A DNA stretch of 64,000 nucleotides, from NCBI GenBank assembly GCA_963575745.1, contig CAUYUJ010007224.1, forward strand, positions 124,001 through 188,000, read 5' to 3'. How positions within the stretch are numbered: the first letter of the stretch is position 1; each line of letters begins with the position of its first letter. This DNA comes from Prorocentrum cordatum. Lineage: Eukaryota > Sar > Dinophyceae > Prorocentrales > Prorocentraceae. The position numbers were made by a program, and so were the translations under genes. Positions 20,966-28,655 of this stretch are shown piece after piece. Under the pieces are notes generated by a model that saw nothing but the letters and a program-made list of their open reading frames with translations, was not told the origin of the DNA and did no database searches.

Positions 20966-21430
20966 TCTGAAGAATAATTGTTACTGATCCCCCCTCACCG
21001 GTGCATGCCGTTTGTTCTCAATCAATATGTGCCCCTCGACGTTCGCACCCTGTTTTTTGACAGGGAAGATCTGGGTGCTCAAACTGGGCCCCTGGCCTCC
21101 CGGGTTACAACAACAACGGCTCCCGCTTGAGACTTCTTCCAAATTTACTCAGGACCCCCGCTCCCGCTTCAGAATTCCAAACAATTTACTCAGGATTGGT
21201 GCTGCCGCCTGTGACTTCCTCGCAATCTAGTCAGGACCCCCGCTCCCATCTGAGACTTCCTCTCAATTTACTCGGGAACGGCGCTCCCGCTTGAGACTTC
21301 CTCGCAATTGAGTCAAGACTTCCTCGCAATGTAATCAAGACCCCCGCTCCCGCCAGAGAACCCTTCACATTCTATTTCGGAATTGCGCTCTCGCCTGTGA
21401 CTTCCAAGCAATTTATTCAGAAATCGCGCT
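20966..21430 (+). repeat. Family F element and 40-bp tandem units
   Basis: Starts at the TTG array, passes ACTGATCCCCCCTCACCGG, CTCGACG(T/C)TCGCACCCTG and GGGTTACAACAACAACGGCT (about 21102-21121), which mirrors the TTG end. Then come about eight diverged units of roughly 40 bp built on CCCGCTCCCGC...GAGACTTCCTC...CAATTTACTC. No gene is seen. Confidence 0.65.
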
Positions 21431-21740
21431 TTCGACGCTCAGGGAAACACGCTGCGCCCAAAAATCGGTCCAGGAAAATGGGGAATGGGTCGAGACCTCC
21501 AGGGGTCGACGTAATGAAAAAATGATGACGTCGGGGGTCTGGGTAGTACGGTTCAATCCCGTCCAATCCGCCTGCTCCGCGGCCTCATTGGGCGCAGCAG
21601 CCCCCCAATGGGGCTGAACCCTCTTTCCGACGAAGACCTTCCAGCAGTTGCCTCCCAATCCGTAACCATTTTGCTCGAGGCGGCTCGAGTCTCCGAGCGC
21701 CCCCCTCGCACCCGCAGAATGAAGCCGCGGACCGCTTAGG
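21431..21740. other. Family C fragment (inverted) and upstream spacer of the propeller gene
   Basis: 21465-21545 is an inverted family C end, finishing in GACGTCGGGGGTCTGGG. 21546-21740 is unique and would hold the promoter and 5' UTR of the gene that starts at 21741. No TATA-like or spliced-leader acceptor site could be singled out. Confidence 0.45.
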
Positions 21741-23458
21741 ATGTGCCGCCCCTGCTTGGGGTGGCCGCCGCGCCCCTGCGCCCGGGCGCTGCTGACGTGC
21801 GCCCTGCTGTGCGGGGGCGCCGACGCGGGCACCCGCGGCTTCCTCATCTGATGGGCCTGTTCTCCACCACCACCGCGATAAGTTGGAGGGGGGAAGGAGG
21901 TGGAGGACGAGGAGGAGGGGGAGGAGGAGGAGGGGGAGGAGGAGGAGGAGGAGGAGGAGGAGGAGGAGGAGGAAGAAGAAGAAGAAGAGGGGGAGGAGGT
22001 CCCCGTCCCCCCCTACTGATGGTGGTGGCGTTGGAAAACAAGCCCACCATCATCGTCTCGTCGCCGCGCAACGCCAGGATCTCCTGGGTGAGGTTGCCGG
22101 ACGGCCCGCCCGGCGGCGCCGCGAGGCTGGCGCCCCAGACGCTCTTGGAGGGCGGGGCGCTGCTGCACCCGCAGGGCGTCGCCGTGGACCAGAAGCACAA
22201 GCGGCTGGTCGTTACCAGCTGGAAACATACACACTGTTCATTTATAATTCTTCGAAGGTCTTTTGTTTTTGTGGGGGGCCAGGATCTTTTCATTTCTATT
22301 TGTTCTGTCCTGGGCCTCTTCGTGGCCACTAGGGGACCAGGAACAATTTCAAACGAGCACGATTAGAAATGAACGACGTGTATCCCCATCCCTATGTGTG
22401 GCATCACCTTACCCCAGTGCTGGGCTTGCCGATCCTGGGGGTAGGGATGAGTGCGGGGCTGGTCATAGGTCGTCGCCGACCCCGACAACCAGACGATCTG
22501 GAGCTACCGGCTCGAGGTGGACGGCGGCAGGCTACACGCGGTGACCCCGCCGGACCGCGTCGTCCGCGGGCTCGAGTCCCGCTGGGTGGCGGTGGACACC
22601 AACGGCAACGTGCTCTTCTCCGACGAGGCGGAGAGCCAGATCTGGAGGATCGCCTGGGCGCCGCCGGAGCAGCGGCGGAGCGGGGAGCAGGGCGGCGAGG
22701 CGTCCGTGCTGTACTACGGCGGCAGCTCGGCGGAGAAGGTCGGGGGCAACGGTAGGGGGGGATGGACACAGGGGGGGGATGCATCGACCCCCAATCGCAC
22801 ATTGATCGTCGATAGGGGCCTGATAGCTCAAGCCTGCCCAGGAAGGTGCGGATTCACTATCGGAGGCCCCTCGCTGAGCTACAGGCGGTGTATCGCCGAT
22901 TCCAGGTCGATGCATCCCCCCCTGTGCCAGTCCCCCCCGATCGTTGCCCCTCAGAAGGTGAATGCGCCTGGGGGCGTGGCCGCAGACAACATGTACGTGT
23001 ACTGGACCAACAAGCGCTTCGGCACGTCGTCGGGGGTGGTGGTGAAGGCGTCGGAGGTGCCGCTGCCAGAGCCGCGGGAGGAGGAGTCCGTCGTGGTGCT
23101 CGGGAAGAACGCTCAGAAATGCTACGGCGTGTGCCTCGCCCTCAACAACGTGTTCTACACCGACTCCAGTCATAACTTGTACGGAGTGAAAAAGTCAGGA
23201 GGCGACGTGGCGGTTGTTTCGTCCGGGCTATCGAAGCCGCGCGGCTGCGCGTACGACAAGGATGGAAGCGTCTACGTGGCGGACCGCGGGGCGGGGGCGG
23301 TGTACTACTTCCCTGGCAACATGGTTGTGCTCGGCTCTTCTGACCTCGTTAAGGCGTTCGACCTGGACGACGCTTTCGGCCTGACGTTCCTGGCCCATTC
23401 CGAGTCGTCGTCAGTTGGTGAGACCGTGAGCAGCGCCTTCGGCGTCGTCTTCGGCTGA
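21741..23458 (+). CDS. Secreted NHL/SMP-30-like beta-propeller protein, four exons, introns made of TIR elements
   Basis: Exon 1 (21741 to about 21848) encodes a signal peptide, MCRPC...ARALLTCALLCGGADAG. Exon 2 (about 22043-22207) has IIVSSPRNARISWVRLPDG and GVAVDQKHKRL. Exon 3 (22469-22738) reads VVADPDNQTIWSYRLEVDGG, RWVAVDTNGNVLFSDEAES and VLYYGGSSAEK. Exon 4 (22958-23458) reads VNAPGGVAADNMYVYWTN, YGVCLALNNVFYTDS, LYGVKKSGG and GCAYDKDGSVYVADRGAG, stop TGA 23456-23458. Repeating V-A-D/V-D-x-x-x-x blade motifs match a family of secreted propellers common in dinoflagellates. The ligand or substrate is unknown. Introns 2 (22208-22468) and 3 (22739-22957) are GT-AG. The junction of intron 1 could not be fixed: the expected boundary after the FLI codons offers no in-phase donor. 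Confidence 0.75.
21849..22053 (+). repeat. TIR element forming intron 1 of the propeller gene
   Basis: Left end TGATGGGCCTGTTCTCCA (21849-21866), followed by CCACCACC, pairs with right end GGTGGTGG...GGAAAACAAGCCC (22020-22045) as an imperfect inverted repeat of about 28 bp. The interior is a GAG/GGA array (about 21890-22005). It separates the signal-peptide exon from the first blade. Confidence 0.55.
22208..22468 (+). repeat. Family B TIR element forming intron 2 of the propeller gene
   Basis: Intron of 261 nt, GT...AG|G. ACCAGC (22214-22219) and GCTGGT (about 22458-22463) form the outer inverted ends. The inner part from GTATCCCCATCCCTA (about 22378) to TAGGGATGAGTGCG is shared with a copy at 41735-41895. 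GGTCGT lies at both splice junctions (22207-22212 and 22468-22473), as expected for a target duplication. An AT-rich segment of about 150 bp in the left half is absent from the other copy. Confidence 0.6.
22739..22957 (+). repeat. Family A introner forming intron 3 of the propeller gene
   Basis: AGAAGGT occurs at 22734-22740 and 22953-22959, a 7-bp target duplication. Between them the element (22741-22952) has inverted ends CGGGGGCAACG and CGTTGCCCCTC. The left duplication provides the donor AAG|GT and the right one the acceptor CAGAAG|G, giving an intron of exactly 219 nt (73 codons) and restoring ...SAEK|VNAPGG.... No stop lies in frame, so retention would add 73 residues without truncation. 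Confidence 0.75.
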
Positions 23459-23700
23459 CGCGCGCGCGCACCTGCTTGGGCGCGGGCGCAGCAGTTGCCT
23501 CCTAACGTGTCGGATGTCAAGGGCTGCCGCCGCCGCCGCGCTTGCTGGTCGTGTTCGCCGCCGCCGTCATAGAGGAGGAGGAGGAGGAGAAGGAGGAGGA
23601 GGAAGAGCAGGAGGAGGAGGAGGAGGAAGAGTGGGCGGAGGAGGAGTCCGTAGCGGGAGTGTGGCGATGTAGTGAGCGACTTGCGAGCGGGCCTTGGAGC
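23459..23700. other. Downstream spacer with GAG microsatellite
   Basis: 23570-23650 is a GAG-rich array. The rest is the presumed 3' UTR and intergenic DNA. No AATAAA-type signal is evident. Confidence 0.6.
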
Positions 23701-24910
23701 CCGTTTTTGGCCACCTGGAGAGCCGCCCGGCCTGTCCCCCTGGCCAGGCCACAGACCGTTCGCGGCTGAGCCTCTGCCCCGCTTCGCACGAGGGCCAACA
23801 TGATGCTTCCAAAGCCAGCGCCCCTCTGCCATTCCGCGCGCGCGCGTGCCGTCTGCAGCTCCCGCGCGTTGGTCTCAGCGCGGTGCTTTGTCGGCGCTTG
23901 CCTCTGCCATCTTGTGGCGCGAGCTGCCCCACGCAGCCCCGCGGCTAAGGTGTGGCCCCAGTGCCTCCACTGCAGCTGGGGGTCGCCGGCCGGCCCCCCC
24001 CCCAAGAGCGCCCTTCTCGCACGAGTTTGCCCTGCCTGCACTGCAGCCGAGGCGAGGTCCCCGTGGTCGCCCTCGTGGCAGCTGCCTTTTCGCACGAGCT
24101 GGCCCCAGCAGTGTAGCACGCGAGCCTCGCCCACGATGGCCCCTGCGGTAGCGCGCAAGCCTGCCCCCACCGCGTTCCTCTTCGCATCGTTTTTCCGTGC
24201 ATTGTAGTCGAGATGCGTTTCCCACGGAAGCGCTTCGTGCACTGCTAGTTCCTGCTGCCAACGCCTTCGCCTCTTGCACTCTAGCGGATGTTTTTTCCTG
24301 CGAGCGTCCTTCTCGTACGGCTGGTCGTTTCGTTGTTGCTCGCATGTGGCCACCGCGGTCGACCTGCGTGCAGCCCCGACGTTGCCACTGCCCGCCGTCT
24401 CGCACGACCTGACCCCTGCGTGGCAGCTGCCGCTCGGCTCCCGCAAGAGCAATTCTGAAGGTCTGAAGTACCATGTGTTGCCGCTGTGCCCTTCCGCACG
24501 AGCTGATCCCTGATGGTATTGTACCACCAGCCCCCTTCCAGCACTGGCAGCGACTTCTGTCGCCGCCTGCCGCATCGCGCGAACGGATCCCCTCGGTGTA
24601 GCTGAGACGAGCGCCCCCACTTTGCAGGCGAGTTGCACCTCCCACGATCGGCAATGGCATATGCTTCCACTGCCTGCCTTTCGAAGAAGCTGGTCCCTGC
24701 TTTGCAGCAGATGTGAGGCTACCGCGACCTCCATGTTGGCAGCCAAAGCTTGGTGCCAATGTTGGCATTGTCTTATTCGCGTACGCGCTGATCCCAGCAG
24801 CGCAGCTGCTGATGCGCTCCTCAGCTCGTTTGGGCGGCCAGATCCGCTTCATCGGGAGATGTGTTTTCTGAAGTGCCCAAAGTTTACCTCCGCCTTGGTG
24901 TTTGACCAAT
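23701..24910 (-). pseudogene. Decayed pentatricopeptide-repeat (PPR) protein gene
   Basis: On the minus strand, units spaced roughly 95-105 nt (about 35 residues) repeat the dinoflagellate PPR signature SYNAGISACEKGGQW. Examples are AAGISAYANKT (about 24800), ASSKGRQWKHM (about 24690), SYTEGIRSRDAAGG (about 24590), PSGISSCGRAQRQHM (about 24500), YTAGASSCEKA (about 24100) and CSAGRANSCEKG (about 24020). PPR proteins bind organelle RNA and are numerous in dinoflagellates. Units fall in different frames, so the array is frameshifted, although two long minus frames (344 and 409 codons) cross it. About ten units are visible. No start or targeting peptide could be fixed. Confidence 0.65.
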
Positions 24911-24959
24911 GTCTTGCGTCAGCGGGGCACTGTTCGCCAAGGGCACGCAACCACTGCAG

Positions 24960-25135
24960 AGGGTCTGCCAGTATCAGGAGGGGAAAAACACACAGACACA
25001 ACTAATCGTCGATTCCCTGAAAAATATGGGAAAGTATGGGAAGCAGGGGGGGAGACGAAGACCTAGAAAATATTGGAAAATATTGGGAAACCCCGGATTT
25101 GTGTCTATTGATTTGTGTGCTCCAGGGCCCATTTA
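24960..25135 (+). repeat. Family G element, copy 1
   Basis: Carries AAACACACAGACACAA, TCGTCGATTCCCTG, AATATGGGAAAGTATGGGAA and, at the right, ATTTGTGTCTATTGATTTGT. The same order recurs at 42745-42925 and, inverted, at 46804-46975. CA-rich left ends and GT-rich right ends are complementary in character. Confidence 0.6.
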
Positions 25136-25480
25136 CGGTAAGCTCCTTCCTGCCCCCGATCCTGCTCGAGAGGCCTCTTCTGCGGACGCCGTCGGGGGCC
25201 GCCCGAGCCAAGCCCCCGAGAACGTCCGAAGACGCGCTTTGAGGGCTCGTTTCGATTCCCCCGATTCCATTCGATTCGAATTCGATGGCTTTCGATTCCG
25301 ATCCGATTCGACTTTGGATTCCGATTTGGGATCCGATTCCTCACTGGAGGCCTACTAGCCCGCTGATTTCCGCCGATTCGACTTCTCCCGACTCGGCTAC
25401 CGATCATCGCCGATCCGATTCACGTCGATCGCCGATCCGACTTGTCGATCTGATTTTGGGCTCTCCTGCCCTCTGAGGTC
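25136..25480 (+). repeat. Family H dispersed repeat (CGATTC-rich), copy 1
   Basis: Dense in CGATTC/CGATCC words, ending GATCGCCGATCCGACTT and GGGCTCTCC. A related copy is at about 28330-28555. No gene. Confidence 0.55.
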
Positions 25481-25868
25481 AGGGTCAGCATCGGCGCTGC
25501 GTGGTCGAAAGATGGGCCAAACCAGGCATAGTCCCAGTTAGTTCCGTCGAGTCCCGTTCAACCCCGCCTAGTACGGGGCTTCACGTGGGCCAGTCCGGCT
25601 TACAGTGGAAGCCTACGCCAATAAAACACCTTGCTTGCCTCTATGGTGCCCCGGTGTTCTTGGGTTTCGATGAGTTTGTGATGGAGCGCATGACGTTCCC
25701 ACACCACAAATCCATGGACGTCCTGGAGTCTCAGGGTTGGGTTTCTCGTGGAAGGTTTCTTGTGATCGAGTTCCTACGGTAGGCGACTCCAGGGATGTTT
25801 GGGTAAGGCTGGAGACCTCGTGGAGGCTCGCGTGCGAGGCAGCGGCGGCAGAAGGCGTGAGGCCCTGC
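25481..25868 (+). repeat. Family J repeat (copy 1) in unassigned DNA
   Basis: About 25618-25785 is shared with 51645-51790: TTGCTTGCCTC, TTTCGATG, GATGGAGCGCATGACGTTCC, AATCCATGG and GGGTTTCT(C/T)GTGG occur in the same order. 25500-25600 is unique. Confidence 0.6.
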
Positions 25869-26035
25869 AGGAGGAGGAGGAGGAGGAGGAGGAGAAGGAG
25901 AAGGAGGAGGAGGAGGAGGAGGGGGAGGAGGAGGAGGAGGAGGAGGAGGAGTAGGAGGAGGAGGGGGAGGAGGGGAGGAGGGGGGGGAGGAGGGGGAGGA
26001 GGAGGAGGAGGAGGAGGAGGAGGAGGAGGAGTCGT
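25869..26035 (+). repeat. GAG microsatellite
   Basis: GAG/GGA array of about 165 bp with a few GGGGAGG and TAG interruptions. Confidence 0.9.
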
Positions 26036-26552
26036 GCCTGGTGGGCTCTTGTCGTTCCTGCGGAAGCCCCCCCCCCCCCCGAGCCGCCCTCCGAGCCCCG
26101 GCAGGAGGTGGGAGGCCGAGAGGTGGGCGCACTTTGGCCGACGTCGGCGGCGTGCCTCCACCGAGGGACGGTGGCCTCCCAGGTGGCACGGCGCCGGGCG
26201 AGCGCCCGCGGGCCCAGAGTCGCGGCTTTGCGGCTCGTGTGCGGGCGTGGGCCGCCGCGGGAGCCGTCGGGGGCGTGAGGACGCTGCTGCCCGGGCGCTC
26301 GCGGGCGGGGATGCGGCCGGTGCTGATGATGCCTGGGCCCATGTCCAAGCCTCCAAGGAAGAACCTCCTCACCCACCACTCTCGCCCCCCCCCCCCGGCG
26401 CCGAGGCCGGGGCCCCCGCGGCTGCCGCCGCGCCCGCCATGCCGTACGGCCGGAAGCCCGCGCGGAGCAGGAACACGTGCCAGGTTCGCGCCCGCACCGA
26501 TCCAATTGGGAGGAGTAAAAGTCGACGCACATTTAGGGCGTTGAAATTCTAG
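26036..26552 (+). other. Possible terminal exon, Ala/Pro/Arg-rich
   Basis: A frame continuing from the GAG array reads REDAAARALAGGDAAGADDA, then a Pro-rich stretch and MPYGRKPARSRNTCQVR, ending at TAG 26550-26552. Coding character is moderate, but composition alone could give this. No family was recognised. Confidence 0.25.
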
Positions 26553-26879
26553 CACTGACAGAAAGCATCCCCCACATAAGTCGATTGAGGAAACCTGCGC
26601 CACTGCACTCGACATCTGTACAAGTTCGCAAAGAGAAAACCACAACCATAAACTTCCGGATCCTCGCACGGAGCTCGAACAATTCATGTTCGTGTCGTTT
26701 TTTACGCTTCGAAGCGACAGACCATCAGGGCACAGAAGTAAGGACCGCTTCGGGCTCCGTTTGGGCTCTGGCTTTGGGGCCGTTCCTGTGAACTGGGTCG
26801 GGGGACCGCTGCGTGGTGCAAGTTCGATGTGGCCACGAAGACCCGACGATTGCAAACATGATCTTATATGATATTCCGG
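26553..26879. other. Unassigned spacer
   Basis: No recognisable gene or repeat. Confidence 0.4.
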
Positions 26880-27015
26880 AGGTCCTGTCGACTTTCATGG
26901 CTCGGCGCTGGAGCCCTTAGTCGGCGGTTTTAGCGCCTCGGTTGGCCCGCTCCGCGCGCCAGGGAGGGGGGCCGAGCGCCGAACCCAAGGAATCCGCGGG
27001 GACCTCTGGAAGTTT
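26880..27015. repeat. TIR element family D, copy 2
   Basis: Left GGAGGTCC...GGCTCGGCGCTGG (about 26878-26912) pairs with right GCCGAGCGCC...GGGGACCTC (about 26968-27007). It ends in AGTTTATGTG like the other family members. The internal GCTCCGCGCGCCAGGGAGGG is shared with the 60.1-kb copy. Confidence 0.6.
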
Positions 27016-27414
27016 ATGTGTGATTCGTGCTTTCTTCTCCGGTGATCGGCGCTCGCTGCTCGCCGCTGCCGCGACGTGGTCGTCGGAGTCTTTGTCTTCG
27101 TCGTCCCCTCCATTTCTCCGCCCCGCCTGCCTCCTCCCTCGTGGGATCCCCTCCCCCGTCTTCCTCCTCCCTCTTCCCGCGCCCGCTGCCTCTCTGCCTC
27201 CTGCAATGGGCCCCCTCTGCTCATCCCCCTCGTCACCTCTCAGGCCTCTCCCCCTTCCCCTTCCCTCTCCCCCTCCCCCTCCCCCTTCCCTTCCCCTCTC
27301 CCCCTCCCCCCTTCCCCTCCGCGGCTCCCGGAGGCGCCCTGGGGCGCTGACGCTTCGCACTGCGGATCGCCCCCCCCCGCCCGGCCCGAGGTGCGGAGCA
27401 CCTGCCAGGGCGCC
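27016..27414. other. C/T-rich tract
   Basis: C/T-rich to about 27320, then GC-rich. No gene is seen. Confidence 0.5.
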
Positions 27415-27700
27415 AGAGCAGACGGGGGCACGGCAGACGGGGGCACCGCCAACGGGGGCACGGGGAACGCCGATTCCCGCGTTTGGCGATGTCCCCGTTT
27501 ACGTAGGGGGCCCAGGGCGCCAGAGACCGGGGGCACCGCAGACGGGGGCACCGCAAACGGGGGCACGGGGAACGCCGATTCCCGCGTTTGGCGATGTCCC
27601 CGTTTACGTCGGGGGCCCAGGGCGTCGTAGACGGGGGCACGGTAAACGGGGGCAGATGAGACAGCTGTTGCCCCCGTTTAGCGAAACCCCCGCTCACGAA
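27415..27700. repeat. 106-bp tandem repeat with internal inverted pairs
   Basis: Two and a half units, about 27418, 27523 and 27628. Each has CGGGGGCACCGC repeats, GGGAACGCCGATTCCC and CGATGTCCCCGTTTACGT. AAACGGGG and CCCCGTTT within a unit are complementary, so each unit can fold. Confidence 0.75.
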
Positions 27701-27704
27701 GCCC

Positions 27705-28038
27705 TGACGCCGTGCTCTGGTCCCCTGTGTCCTGCCATGGGGCGCTCTGGCCCAACTGGTTGTACAGCGTGCCTGAGGATTCTGGACGATCCGTTCTGCT
27801 GGCCTTTGCTCGTGCTAGGCTTCGGATGGGGCGCATCCTGCGGACGAAGTTGCCTCGGGTCCTTGCCGCGCGCGTGTCCGCGATCGCTGCGCTGCAGGTC
27901 GGACCTCGCGCCTACACCGCCTGCTGGCGCACTGCGCCTCCAAAGCGGCCGCAGGCGGACCTCGTGCTGCGGGCCCCCGCGGATGTGGACTGGGCCCCGG
28001 AGCCAGCCGCTGAGGTGCCCTCCGTCGGAGGTTGGTAG
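27705..28038 (+). other. Possible exon of unknown function
   Basis: A frame beginning ATGLWSP-type codons near 27712 contains LWPNWLYSVPEDSGRS and AFARARLRMGRILRTKLPRV, rich in Arg/Leu, ending at TAG 28036-28038. It may be a host exon or a very decayed element piece. No domain was recognised and the antisense is also open. Confidence 0.25.
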
Positions 28039-28655
28039 ACCTCCTGCCCTGACGCGTCGATGAGCGAAACGGCCGTGCTCGGTTCGCGAGAGAGGGCGTC
28101 GCGGCCGCCATTCTTGCGGGTCCAGGTCCGCCGGTTTCGGTCCCAGGTCGCCTTCACTAAAGGGTGGATGACTGACGGGAGGCTTGTCCACCGCCGACTC
28201 TGTGGGCACGGCGGGTGCAGCCTTCGTCCCCGGGCCAGCCGCCGTGCCTGCCATGCCCGCCTGCCTGCACCGCGCGCGGGCGCCAGGGCGGGGCACCGCT
28301 TCCGGGGCGCCTCCCGCCTCTCCAGGGCTCCTTTCGATCCCTCCGGCTTCGGGTCGCTCCGACTTCGACCGGCGCCGATTCCGATTCGCTTCGGCTTCGG
28401 ATGCCGATGGGGGCCTCCGATCTCCCAGCGGCGGCCTCCTGGCTCGCCAGTCTCCGCCGGTGCGGCTTCTCCCGACTCGGCCGCCGCTGTCCGCCGACCC
28501 GATGCCTCTCGATCGCCGATCCGACTTCTCGACTCGAGTCCGGGCTCTCCCGCCGCTCCTGCTCCGCTGGCCCGCGGGGTGTACGTCCCCCGTCACCCAC
28601 CAGAAGCCCTCGTCTGACAGATGAATGGATCGACGTGGCCAGAACACCAAAGTGG
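28039..28655 (+). repeat. Family H repeat, copy 2, and flanks
   Basis: 28330-28555 repeats the CGATTCCGATTCG / TCTCCCGACTCGGC / GATCGCCGATCCGACTTCTCGA order of the copy at 25.2-25.5 kb. The flanks are unassigned. Confidence 0.5.

Noticed and set aside
21545-21570. tRNA-like T-arm (CGGTTCAATCCCG)
   Set aside because: Upstream sequence is a family C element; no other tRNA parts.
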